This document shows, piece after piece, positions 1-11,188 of a stretch of DNA of 64,000 nucleotides. A model generated the notes under the pieces. It had not been told where the DNA came from and searched no databases. It was given only the letters and a program-made list of their open reading frames with translations. The stretch comes from Synaphobranchus kaupii (Eukaryota; Chordata; Actinopteri; Anguilliformes; Synaphobranchidae). The number at the start of each line of letters is the position of its first letter. Positions within the stretch are counted from its first letter, which is position 1. The position numbers and the translations under genes were made by a program. The DNA lies in contig CM056383.1 of the NCBI GenBank assembly GCA_029718625.1, positions 63,488,849-63,552,848 on the forward strand. Reading direction: 5' to 3'.

Positions 1-1886
1 AGTATGCATCAGCTCCAATGTGTTTTCACTATATAGCAGTTGAGTCATATTGCACTGGTGTAGTGTAAACGTTGCGGGCAGGGATTGGCAGTCTTAGGAA
101 AGGACAAATAGGAAGGCAGAGGGTAGCATTAGCCACACTTCTGCAGCTGTGCTCATGCGAAGTGAGCCAGTGTTTCTTGCTTTCACACAGCCAGTTCCAG
201 CCTTTAGCAGCCTCAGGTTGCGCCTTCTTTGTTCCTCAAGCACAAACTCACTCTGGAGTGCAGATCGACCAGGCCAACTGTGGAAATGTGACTGACAGGA
301 TCGTCTTCGGGAAAAGCACATAAACTGTAACCAAGTACAGTATACTTTTAGGGGACAGGAGAGGCGCAGTCAAGAATTAAAACATAGGGGAGACATCCCC
401 TTTGTTCTCCAATCTCCTGTCTCCAATCCCACCTGAATTTGGAATGTCAAATTCGCGAACTGTGTACAAACGTGCTCATATACGCCCCCCTGGTGCCGGC
501 TCAGGAGAGTGAAGACAACTCGCTGGGTACCGGCCCGGCTGCTTCCTTTCACACCACAGCCGCCGAGCGGGGTCAAAGGAGACCCAATCATACGCATGAG
601 CACGAGGCAAGCCCTGGGCACGGGGGTCACTTGAGCAACGAACACTGCTATGCCCCCCAAACTAAATCCCTCCCGTACGTCTCTCGGGCGACACAAATCC
701 AATCGTGGGTCACCCCTGCAGGGGGTGCCGGCCACAGTCGGCGCTGGCACGGATCAGATTATTATTTATAGTTCTTTTTTTGCATTAAGAACACGCACAC
801 AAACAGGTACGTGGGATCAGAAGGCAGGTATAGTATTAGGAACAGCACATATAGTACATGGGGCAGGCAGAGTTTTAGGAATAGGCATTTGGAGCAGGGC
901 AGGATTAATTTTAGGAATTTAGGCACATAAGACCTGGTATAGTGTCTGGTACAGCAGCTGTGGGGCACAGCAGGGACACCCGCCACGGTACTTCTCTGAA
1001 GGGGGACCGCTGTGGTGACGGCGTTCCCATGTTGGGTCTCCACGAGGAGACAGATTCCCTTGTCCTGGAGTAGCTCTGGAATGTGTCCGGGGGTCGAGAG
1101 GGCCAGCGACACAAAGGCCCCTTTATCCTGAGCCATAATGGAAGAGGGTGGGATGCAGAACCAGTGGCATACAACAAAGACACTCGGCTACGCTCCCCAC
1201 CGGCGCCTGGATTTAGAAAGGCAGTGGACTTTTAATGCTATTTGTACGCTACTGCCAGTCACAGTAGAACCCCAGAAATGCGTACATCCAGGGAGCAAAC
1301 GGGACATGTCATTCTGAGATTCTCTGTCAGCCCAAACGATACTAGTTCAGACCTACCCAAAGCGATGATACGCGTACTAGTGGTGGTGCCAAATGTTTAT
1401 TCTGAAAAAAAGCATTCAGCCCAAGCGTTTGGCGCGCTGCTACGGCACCGGCTATTGGTGGCGCTGTCGGCGTGTTGGTAAGCCCGCCTGAAGAACGTCC
1501 AACATCCAAATCTATAATGAAGACGTGCAGCTCTGTGTAGCGTGTATATCACGGGACGAAGGAGTGATGTGGTGCGGGATGTGAAGCGACGAGATGGAGG
1601 AAGTGACTGTGTCTAATGCGGCGGTGGCAGGGACGGGACCCCGGGGGGGGGGGGGGGGGGGGGGGGGGGTGGGGGTGGGCGGGGGGTGACGAGATGGGAG
1701 TGGACGGATGACACAGCAACGATCCCATGCTCACTGCCTCGGGAATGGGAAGTGAGGGAAAGGTGAAGGGCAGCCGGGATTAGTATGTCTCCAAGGCTTT
1801 GAAGTGCGCTAAACATCATTCAAAGTACATTTCACACTGATACAAGTAACTTTCATCCAGTGTTAGAATTGAATTAACACTTAGGA
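1..1886. other. gene-free left end
   Basis: No gene recognised. The part at about 470-760 is GC-rich (GTACCGGCCCGGCTGC, CGGGGGTCACTTG) and ends with CCGGCCACAGTCGGCGCTGG, a motif nearly repeated at about 38629-38649. This suggests an old dispersed repeat. Confidence 0.4.
1643..1669. repeat. poly-G run (27 G)
   Basis: Twenty-seven G in a row, followed by more G-rich text to about 1688. It accounts for the proline-rich frames on the opposite strand, which are not genes. Confidence 0.85.
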
Positions 1887-2052
1887 CAGGGGTCTTCAAC
1901 CTTATCCCGCAAGGGCCGGTGTGGGTGCAGGCTTTTGTTCCAACCAAGCAGTTACACACCTGACTTTACTAATCAAGGTCCTCAGCAAAGACTCTAGCGA
2001 TTGATTAGTAGAATCAGGTGTGTAACTGCTTGGTTAAGGTTGAAGACCCCTG
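1887..2052. mobile_element. hAT-like MITE with 8-bp target duplication
   Basis: The ends CAGGGGTCTTCAACCTT and AAGGTTGAAGACCCCTG are inverted repeats. The sub-terminal AAGCAGTTACACACCTGA also recurs inverted. The flanks ACTTAGGA and ACTGAGGA match at 7 of 8 bases, the hAT target size. At 166 bp it is nonautonomous. Confidence 0.88.
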
Positions 2053-2249
2053 ACTGAGGATTTCACTGTGTACTTCCTACACCTGGGTGTAATGGGGCGT
2101 GACGTGTGAGGTGGGAGGAGCCAAACGCAGCAAGGGGAATCATTAAGCCCTTAGGCCACTAAGGCGGGATACCCGCAGATAAGGGAGGAGACAAGACAAG
2201 GAAACACAAACACCACTAGAGACGCTACTAACCGGCTAACTGTCAAACG

Positions 2250-4100
2250 CTAAGTAGAGCGCAAGGACAGGGATCAGAACAGCCAGAATCAATACGCGCC
2301 CTGTCTCGGTAACGAGACAAAATAAGAACGGGCGAGTAGCGTACAAACAAACATAACACAACAAACAAACACCGCAAAAATAATACGATGGTAAGAGAGG
2401 GGGCGACAGGAACAGATCCAACGTTCCCAGGCTACTCTCAAACTCGCGGTCAAACACAACCGTGTCCACAGCATCGCCCAAGCTTCCCTAATGGAAGACA
2501 TGCACCTAAAAAACGAACCAGAACAGTAGTTCCGTACAAAATCGTCAAAACTCCATGCAAGGAGAAAGGCACCGAAAGGAACGAACAGGACAGGCAGTAC
2601 CGGAAATTTACCGGCTAGACCAAAGCGAGATTTATTGAAAATAAACACCCTGCCTCTCTATGATGAGGAATATAATGAGGCGCACAGGAACAGAGATTTA
2701 ACGTTCCATGGCGGGATAAATAGGCTCGCAGTCCAATGCAGAACACAAAGAGGGTAAACACCCGATCTCCCAGGAGAGAGAAACATTTTACAGGTGAGCC
2801 GAACGGAGCACCGTCGTCCCATAACTTTACTATGCACAGACTAACGCAAGCTAAAATGGAACAACCGCCCTAGCCTCTCAATAAACGAATAAATTAAACG
2901 AGGCGAAAATGGAACCGAGATTTAACGTTCCATGGCTAGTTTAATAAGTAGCAGTCAAATGCAGAAAGCAAAGCGGTAAACACCCGATCTCCCAGGAAGG
3001 AGAAACATTTTACAGGTGAGCCGAACGGAGCACCGTCGTCCCATAACTACTATCCAAAAGACTCACGCAAACTTAGATTGGAACAACCGCCCTAGCCTCT
3101 CAGTAAAGGAATAAATGAAAACGAGGCGAAATGGAACAGAGCTAACGTTCCGAGGCTATTATTAAAAACACGCAGTCAGACATAAACACGTCCACAGCAT
3201 CGCCCAAGCTCCACACAAGGGAGACAACACACCCGGAGAACGAAACAGAACAACAGTTCACAACAATCGTCTCGCAGGCAAAAAGGGCGAACAGGACTGC
3301 TGTAACAAAGACCTACGCAAATAGCACGACAGCCTCAATATAAATAAAACCCTGAGTCACAACAAAGGGGAACGTAGTCCACGAGGAGACAACAGGGAAT
3401 AAACGTACCACGGCTACTTACTGGCTCACAACAAAAAGGGAACCTAGTCCACGAGAAGGAGAACAGCAGGGAATAAACGTACAAAAGCTAGGCTACTCAC
3501 TGGCTCACAGTAATCCGGAAATGAGTGGAAGTTAAAACGCCAGGACTCTCAATAAGAGAACCAATCACTAGGCGAACAAATGGACCAGAGAAACTGCTAC
3601 TCTATATTTCTACGAGCTCAAACTAAGTAGAAGCGAAAACGCAGGAATCCCCTATGGGAAGACATGTGCCGAAGGGCGACTGAACTAAATTTCCCAACAG
3701 AATCGCCCAAATCTCCATACACGGAGATTAAGCACAACTGCGCGAAATAGAGCAGAGATATACGGTCCAAAACTTACTACGAGATAACCAACCACTAAGC
3801 CAGTAGGAAATAAGCCCTGCCTCAACAACGAGACGTTTAAAATGGGCGAGTAGCCAAAACGGTACGAGAACTCACAGACAATAATACACCACAGTACATA
3901 ACAATTAACAATAATCAATGTAGAAGCCCCGAACGAGGGGAACGGGAGGCTTATAAATCTCTCCGGTAACTACACGCAGGTGTAAATGCTTACAGAAACT
4001 CCGCCGACTCAGCAGGGCGGAGCAAGCATTTACCAAAAGGGCAGCGCCCTCGCGTGGCCACCGAGGAAAACGACCGCATGGGGAAACAGGGTAGAAAACC
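2250..4100. repeat. tract of short imperfect hairpins with a ~240-bp tandem duplication
   Basis: No convincing gene. Many short self-complementary motifs recur about every 50-120 bp, e.g. GTCTCGGTAACGAGAC (2303), CTTCCCTAATGGAAG, CTCCATGCAAGGAG, ATCTCCATACACGGAGAT (about 3712) and CCCCGAACGAGGGG (about 3928). A unit of about 240 bp containing AAACACCCGATCTCCCAGGA and GAGCACCGTCGTCCCATAAC is present twice (about 2680-2920 and 2920-3160). Further weak copies extend on both sides, e.g. GCATCGCCCAAGCT at about 2472 and 3198. The tract is purine-rich on the plus strand. Origin not recognised; an old retroelement or structured satellite is possible. Confidence 0.55.
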
Positions 4101-4108
4101 ATGACACT

Positions 4109-4292
4109 GGGCCCCCGTTTTCCAAGAGCATCTTAGAGTTAAGATCATCTTAGAGTGTTTTGTGTTTGTGCTTTATTCATTTTAAATGATTAAACTTTCC
4201 TGACACTATATAAAAGAGATAATGAAGATATTAAAGTAAAGATAATAAAGATGACGAAAGCCTAAGATGATCTTTACTCTAAAAATCCCGGT
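4109..4292. mobile_element. short MITE with inverted ends
   Basis: GGGCCCCCGTTTTCCAAGAG with CATCTTAGAGTTAAGATCATC at the left is mirrored by AAGATGATCTTTACTCTAA and ATCCCGG at the right. The interior is AT-rich with no frame. A short GAGAAGCCC/GGTCAGCTGGACTGAG duplication follows at about 4289-4340. Confidence 0.55.
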
Positions 4293-4920
4293 CAGCTGGA
4301 CTGAGAAGCCCTGAGAAGCCCCTGGTCAGCTGGACTGAGCCAGAGACAGTACATATCCAAACCATTCGTTCACGTTCACAAGGGACCTCAATGCCCGCAG
4401 TCTCACCACAGATACATATTGCAGAAATCGCCACTTGCTAAAGACACACCCCCTTAAAGGCATCTGCCTGAGGTTTGAGCAGTGACTATTTGTGAGAAAT
4501 GATTACTGCAATTATATTAAAGTAACTACATCTCATTGAGAAGCTGCACATACCTACTGATGTAAATTAAGTTGCTGCTTCACAAAATTAATGCTTATCT
4601 CAGCTGTCAGTATAATTTTCATACCAGCCAAAATTGTATATGCACTTTACTATTGCCAGTACAACATATATTTTCAAAACATGTCACTTTTTATTTACAT
4701 GTCATTACTTTTATATTTTATAACTTCTTATCAAAAAACAGGTGTCGACATCTCCAAAACCCAACAATGGACTCAATGGACAAGTAAGTGGACCAGCGTC
4801 ATGAGGCTTTCTAGGCAAAACTGGGCATGGGTAAGGTGCCCTAAGACAATGAAGTGTCTGTACACGGGCAACAGCTGTGTAGGAGTGGTTGCACACTTTG
4901 GTTAATTCATTCCATTTGTT

Positions 4921-4946
4921 GGGGGGGGGGGGGGGGGGGGGGGGGG
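4921..4946. repeat. poly-G run (26 G)
   Basis: Twenty-six consecutive G on the plus strand, 40 bp before a TA-flanked transposon end. Confidence 0.85.
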
Positions 4947-4986
4947 TCTCAAACCATGTGAACCCCATCTGTGTCCACAACAGGTA

Positions 4987-5540
4987 CAGTGAGCCCCATA
5001 ATTAATTGGACAGTGACACATTTTTTGTTATTTTGGCTCTGTACTCTAGCACTTTGAAAGGATATGATGAGGTTGAAGTGCAGACCGTCTGCTTTAATTT
5101 GAGGGTATTTTCATCCATATCGGATGAACCGTTTAGAAACTATAGAACCTTTTGTACATAGTCCCCCCCCAGAAAAGTTAAAGTATCGCTTGTAAGAGTA
5201 CCAGAAAATAAGATATCAAGAGTCTTTTCATATTGTTGGGTCACAAACATCAGGAAGTCATGGCATGCAAAGGATATGCCATCAAATATTAAAAATGATT
5301 ACTTTATTCTAAATTATGTTAAACTGTCCAATATTTTTTGATGCACGAAAATGGGGGGGACTATGTACGAAAGGTTCTATAATTTCTAAAGGGTTCATCC
5401 GATATGGATGAAAATACCCTCAAATTAAAGCTGACAGTCTGCACTTCAAACCCATTGTCATTGTATCCTTTCAAACTCAAATTGCTAGAGTACAGAACCA
5501 AAATAACAAAAAATGTGTCACTGTCCAATGGTGCTCACAG
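4987..5540. mobile_element. TA-flanked inverted-repeat element (family F1), full copy
   Basis: It begins CAGTGAGCCCCATAATTAAT and ends with an imperfect reverse complement, TA on both sides. Inverted repeats of roughly 190 bp include TTGAGGGTATTTTCATCCAT and ACAGTGACACA. The 160-bp middle (CGCTTGTAAGAGTACC, CAGGAAGTCATGGCATGC) recurs in partial copies near 10.7, 24.8, 27.5 and 31.1 kb. No transposase; nonautonomous, probably Tc1/mariner type from the TA target. Confidence 0.8.
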
Positions 5541-7444
5541 TATACTGTAAATATCAATATACACAGCTAGATGCAACACATCTATAGCCTATGTAAAGTT
5601 AACTATTGATAACATATATGTAAATAACCTCAGCAAAGTTGGAATGATAGCTATCTAACATGATTATAGTCTTACTATAAACACAATGAAGAAAGCTAGA
5701 CTAAAAGTAAGCATTAGGTTTCCTGCTGATAGGCTAGAAAATAACAAAGCAAAAAAATCTTCCCTTAAAAATTTACTTGAGTAAAAGTATCATCTACAGA
5801 AAAGTAAAAATTCCACCAAAATTTACTTGAGTATATGTAACGGAGTAGCCTACTTGGGCTACAACCCATTTCTGCAATTTCTGCACCCAGCCAAGTATTA
5901 AGGGACACACCCGATAATTGAGTAGGACTACAAACTTACTGTTCATTCAAAACTTTTTTAAAAACTCTAATTTCTTGATCTATTCTTTTTTATTTATGAA
6001 TGTATTAACACACATGTATCCAAGCCATTATACAGAACATTCAATTACACTACTGAATGCAAATGGCATAACACTTTATTGTCCCTGCAGCAAACAAGGA
6101 AGTGCGATGTATCAAGAATAGCCACAGAACCAGCTAATCTGATTATATTACATGACCCTAACAAACTAAAATAGTGAGGTTACTAATTACTCGCTCTCAA
6201 TACTGAGGATAATAATAACAATTTGATATGCTTTGGGCCTCAGTCCAGTCAATAGATGTATAGAAGTATAGATCCAAATGAGATGAACGTGGGCTTGTGA
6301 GCCTTCATAAGGCTGTAAATTGGTGAGCACCTCTCCTGTTATGGGTAGGTCGCTGATTCCAGGAGAGTTCTCAACCTTTATCCTGGAGACCTCGTGTGCA
6401 ATGCTGGTTTTAATTACTCTGCAAGACTGTAGAAAGCACGTCATATTCACATTCTTCCAGGGGGAGGAAAATATATCCCTCAAAAGGTCCTAAAGATGTC
6501 TAATTAAGGACAATGAATAGCTTTTATACCTTTTAACAATTCAAGGGTTGCAATGAAAACCAATCACAGCCACAGAGGGGCCCTGAGGCCAAATTTGAGA
6601 AACCCTGGCTTATTCCACCACAAAGGGGACAAGGCTGCATAACTGGGCCCCTGCATTCAGACCGGAAGGAGATGTTGATGGATGATCTGTGTAGGGGCAC
6701 AGAATATAAGTTGGTCTGGAGGGACATCTCAGTTGGTTGACGCAGTGGCGTTTGATTCAGATGGGGGCGTTGAAATAAAAGTTTCAGAAAGTGAATTTGA
6801 GAACAGAAAATAACTTTCAATAATCAATGCTTTTATAAAGGATATTCCTAACTGAGCAAAAAAAAAAAACAACTACTGCAAAGGACTCCAACAAACACTT
6901 TGCTCACAAACACTAGCACATGTATTTGCCTACCAAGGGCTCATTTACCAGAAACAGTCAAAGACTGATTAACTGAGATCTCTTGAGAAACACCACAGAG
7001 ATAAAAACATAGATTTTTCCTTTCCGCTAAAATGAAGTGAATAACTAAGCCTTGTTGTGGGAGTGCTCTTAATTGTTTTTTGGGGTTTTTTTGTACTTTG
7101 AAGCTTATGGATTGTCCCAGCAAGGCCGGGAAACAATGGGCGTATTGATCTTTCATGTGGTGAACGATTCCTGATCTTAATCAAGTGTGCATCTCCCGCT
7201 CTCTTTAACCAATCAGCATTGGGGTTTGCACAAGGGGGACGGAGCGGGCGGAGCGGAGGGGGGCTGCGGTCAACACTGTGCATTCTCCCTTTAATGAAGC
7301 CCTGTTGCTAAGGATGTGAGACGCCTACTGATCTCTGTTCCATTCACAGACAGGAAGAGCATTGTGCCCCCACACTGGGGGAGTGAAGCCCTGGCACTCT
7401 GCCCTCGGGATAGAAGGGCCCCTTCAGCCTCCTGACACCCCCCT

Positions 7445-7446
<2 letters not shown>

Positions 7447-7484
<38 letters not shown>

Positions 7485-7485
7485 C

Positions 7486-7539
<54 letters not shown>

Positions 7540-7540
7540 C
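7447..7540. repeat. (CA)n microsatellite
   Basis: About 90 bp of CA with two small interruptions (ATG and CG). It gives spurious Thr-His and Cys-Val frames. Confidence 0.9.
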
Positions 7541-7651
7541 ACACACATTTCAGTCCCTTTCCCAGCGCTGTCTGGAAATACAACCGCTGCCAAGATGGAC
7601 AGCATTAACAGGCAGTAAGCATCTCAGTTCTCCCCTTCACTCCCTCTAGGA

Positions 7652-9202
7652 CAAGGGGCGGGCAACTCCAGTCCTTTGGGCCCACGGTGTGCATGCAGGT
7701 TTTTGCTTCCACCAGTTTCCAATTATTTAATTAGCCCAATCATTTACATAATCTGATTTTCTAGCTATACATTCCACGATATGAACAGAAGCTGATGAAT
7801 GTTCCTGCGCCTGTATGCATGTATTGTTGCGTTTTATCGTGGTCTAATTTACGAGTAAATCGACGTTGGTGTATGTCACTAATTAGCTTATTGTGCCAGG
7901 GTAACTGGTGGCAGCAAAAACCTGCATACACACCGGCCCCCCAGGACTGGAGTTAAACCTGCATACACACCGGCCACCCAGGACTGGAGTTAAACCTGCA
8001 TACACACCGGTCCCCCAGGACTGGAGTTAAACCTGCATACACACCGGCCCCCCAGGACTGGAGTTAAACCTGCATACACACCGGCCCCCCAGGACTGGAG
8101 TTAAACCTGCATACACACCGGCCCCCCAGGACTGGAGTTAAACCTGCATACACACCGGCCCCCCAGGACTGGAGTTAAACCTGCATACACACCGGGCCCT
8201 ACCAGGACTGGAGTTAAACCTGCATACACACCGGCCCCCCAGGACTGGAGTTAAACCTGCATACACACCGGCCCCCCAGGACTGGAGTTAAACCTGCATA
8301 CACACCGGTCCCCCAGGACTGGAGTTAAACCTGCATACACACCGGCCCCCCAGGACTGGAGTTAAACCTGCATACACACCGGGCCCCACCAGGACTGGAG
8401 TTAAACCTGCATACACACCGGCCCCCAGGACTGGAGTTAAACCTGCATACACACCGGCCCCCCAGGACTGGAGTTAAACCTGCATACACACCGGGCCCCA
8501 CCAGGACTGGAGTTAAACCTGCATACACACCGGCCCCCCAGGATTGGAGTTAAACCTGCATACACACCGGCCCCCCAGGACTGGAGTTAAACCTGCATAC
8601 ACACCGGGCCCCACCAGGACTGGAGTTAAACCTGCATACACACCGGCCCCCCAGGACTGGAGTTAAACCTGCATACACACCGGCCCCCCAGGATTGGAGT
8701 TAAACCTGCATACACACCGGCCCCCCAGGACTGGAGTTAAACCTGCATACACACCGGCCCCCCAGGACTGGAGTTAAACCTGCATACACACCGGGCCCCA
8801 CCAGGACTGGAGTTAAACCTGCATACACACCGGCCCCCCAGGACTGGAGTTAAACCTGCATACACACCGGCCCCCCAGGACTGGAGTTAAACCTGCATAC
8901 ACACCGGTCCCCCAGGACTGGAGTTAAACCTGCATACACACCGGCCCCCCCAGGACTGGAGTTAAACCTGCATACACACCGGTCCCCCAGGACTGGAGTT
9001 AAACCTGCATACACACCGGCCCCCCAGGACTGGAGTTAAACCTGCATACACACCGGGCCCCACCAGGACTGGAGTTAAACCTGCATACACACCGGCCCCC
9101 CAGGACTGGAGTTAAACCTGCATACACACCGGGCCCCACCAGGACTGGAGTTAAACCTGCATACACACCGGCCCCCCAGGACTGGAGTTGCCCCACCCCC
9201 TG
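7652..9202. mobile_element. hAT-like MITE expanded by an internal minisatellite
   Basis: The left end CAAGGGGCGGGCAACTCCAG is inverted at the right end (GGAGTTGCCCCACCCCCTG). The 8-bp flanks CTCTAGGA (7644-7651) and CTCTAGGG (9203-9210) match at 7 of 8. The left third (7652-7915) looks like an ordinary MITE interior. The rest is a tandem array made from the right terminal repeat. No coding potential. Confidence 0.85.
7916..9190. repeat. 37-bp minisatellite, about 34 units
   Basis: The unit runs CCTGCATACACACCGGCCCC then CCAGGACTGGAGTTAAA. Most units are identical. Recurring variants are GGGCCCCACC (one base longer, about 7 times), GGTCCCCC (about 4-5), and GGATTGG in place of GGACTGG (2). 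The variants recur at intervals, suggesting multi-unit duplications. It gives spurious Cys-Val-Arg-Phe-Asn frames on the minus strand. Confidence 0.95.
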
Positions 9203-9449
9203 CTCTAGGGCCACATCACACAGCATACGCGGCAGCGCTACTTTCCTTTTGAACCCATTATGTACATTGTTCCAGCATTCAAACCGTGTAAATGACAATA
9301 GATTCTTTCCTGTATGGAGGTGAGGATTCTCCCCTTGGGCCTATGCGAGAGGCTACTCGACAGTCTGACCGACCAGGGCCTACCTCCCCCCGGTAGTAGT
9401 AATAACAACAGCAACAATAATACAACTCTCTTTTTACCTTTTCATACAA

Positions 9450-9702
9450 TGTAATTGAAGACCCTGGTGCTAAAAGTCACATTTTTAGACAATTCAAGTT
9501 GAGCATAGAAACATGTTGTATTTGTTTAGCTAAGTCCACCCTATAAATATTGTTATTGTTGAAAAGGTGCCTAAGCAATGCATAAAAACAGCAACATTTT
9601 TAATGGCTGATTTTATGGATCTATGATATTTTCGGATTTGATTTTCTCAAAATAGACATTTTGTGACTTCAGTACTTTTAGCATCAGGGTCTTCAATTAC
9701 AG
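9450..9702. mobile_element. MITE with TGTAATTGAAGACCCTGGTG ends
   Basis: TGTAATTGAAGACCCTGGTG with CTAAAAGT on the left is matched by ACTTTTAGCATCAGGGTCTT with CAATTACA on the right, a 28-bp inverted repeat with one or two mismatches. The 253-bp element has an AT-rich interior with no frame. No clear target duplication. Confidence 0.75.
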
Positions 9703-10034
9703 CCCAGAGTGCTTCACAGCATAGGTCATGAAATTTCAAATTGAAAAATCTCATTAATAAATATTAGCAGTTCCTCATCACTTCTTACAATCTTTGTTTC
9801 ACATGTGTTTGACGAACTCTGCTTGTACATGCCTCAACCAAACCAGGTTATTCTTACCAGGTTTACTCAGGAAATATAAGGGGGCACAGAAGTTCCACGC
9901 CAGATATAAAAGTGCTGCTTCTTTCCAGTTACTGCACTAGACACTAGTGACATCTGCAGGAAGTAGATGATAACAGAATGGGCCGAAGAAATCTATTTAA
10001 CAAGATATTTATAAAACACATCACAGCAGAGTAG

Positions 10035-10110
10035 AGTAGTAATGGGGACCTTACTTTACAAAGAGGTTGCAGGTTCAAATCCCAGGTGGGATGTTTTAAA
10101 AAAAAAAATA
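10035..10110 (+). repeat. tRNA-derived SINE fragment
   Basis: The text GAGGTTGCAGGTTCAAATCC carries a good B box (GGTTCAAATCC) preceded by an arm-like stretch and followed by an A-run. The A box part is degenerate, so it is a SINE piece rather than a functional tRNA. Confidence 0.5.
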
Positions 10111-10239
10111 TTTATAGTACTGAAGCACTTCTGATAATTCAATTAGTATAAATGGATATGTGCAATAAAGACAACTGCCACATGTAAGGGATTCAACTTT
10201 GCAAATTAATTGTTTTATGTGGTGGCAAGGTGATTTCCA

Positions 10240-10780
10240 AATCGGCCATCAAACCAGAATGTTGTTGGGTCAAAGGGTCGTTTCTCCTGACGTATTTTTC
10301 CATAGAGTTCAATAGGAAAATGAGACAGGAGAAACAATCCTTAAAGTGATCCATCCATATTTACTTTATATCTGGCAGCAGAGTGATGGTTTGAGGCTCG
10401 TTTGATACCTCAGACCCTTGATGACTTACAGCGACTTAGCCAACCATGTGTTCCATACTACAGGTTCCCAAACTTTTGCACAGGGCCTTTTTCCTTTTTT
10501 TATTATTTTGAAACTATAAAAAATAAAATAAAAAGTAATCTTGCTTGTGTCATGTGTCATGTTTAACTTTGTACCATTTAGAGGTCAGGTTAGCTTCTGG
10601 TCACTTAGATATTAATTGTAAAAGGCATTTTGACCAGGGGGTGCCCACATTTTTGCAACCCACTGTATAATTTACATTTCAAATCCAATGTTCTGGAGTA
10701 CAGAGCCAAAACAACACAAATTGTATCACTGTCCAAATACTTACACACTGCACTGTATGTAGTCCCAAATTGGACTCATG
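10240..10780. mobile_element. partial copy of family F1 with central palindrome
   Basis: It holds the foldback core (GGTCGTTTCTCCTGAC ... GACAGGAGAAACAATCC, about 10274-10341). The F1 tail GAGTACAGAGCCAAAACAAC and ACTGTCCAAATACTT follows. Between them lies GATACCTCAGACCCTTGATG, shared with copies at 24.6 and 27.3 kb. Confidence 0.6.
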
Positions 10781-11149
10781 GCCATGTTTAACCCCTGAAA
10801 TGCCACTCTGAGTTTGACATAAGCACTACAATGCATAATCTGTATTTAGGGGACGTGACAAACACCCATCATTCAAACAAGGAGCCAGGATTTCGGCTGT
10901 AAATTTCAAATGTGTGGTAGGCTTGTTTGGATGGCTGAACTCCTGGATCCTTTAAATGATGGTGCAGATAGAGCAACTGGTGGCGCTGTAGTGCATGTGG
11001 CATGTGACATTCACACACCCAGCCCCAACGTCTTCCGTAACTCACATGAATCTGGCGTGAGAGTCAGGAGTCAGGCTTTCCTTAATCTCATGCTCGCCCA
11101 CAACAAATCTCATGTCAGATTCAGACCAATGTCCCCTCCGGTCCCCCCC

Positions 11150-11150
<1 letters not shown>

Positions 11151-11187
<37 letters not shown>
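11151..11187. repeat. poly-C run (37 C)
   Basis: The longest homopolymer in the window; 37 C on the plus strand with more C-rich text before it. Confidence 0.85.

Positions 11188-11188
<1 letters not shown>

Noticed and set aside
1549..1819. Proline-rich minus-strand frames
   Set aside because: They are produced by the poly-G run.
7291..7649. Cys-Val and Thr-His rich frames
   Set aside because: They are translations of the (CA)n microsatellite.
7916..9190. Possible CRISPR-like array
   Set aside because: Units are contiguous with no unique spacers, and the DNA is vertebrate.
8325..9298. Minus-strand frames with repeated CRFNSSPGG
   Set aside because: They come from the 37-bp minisatellite, are not bounded by gene signals, and vary in frame with unit length.
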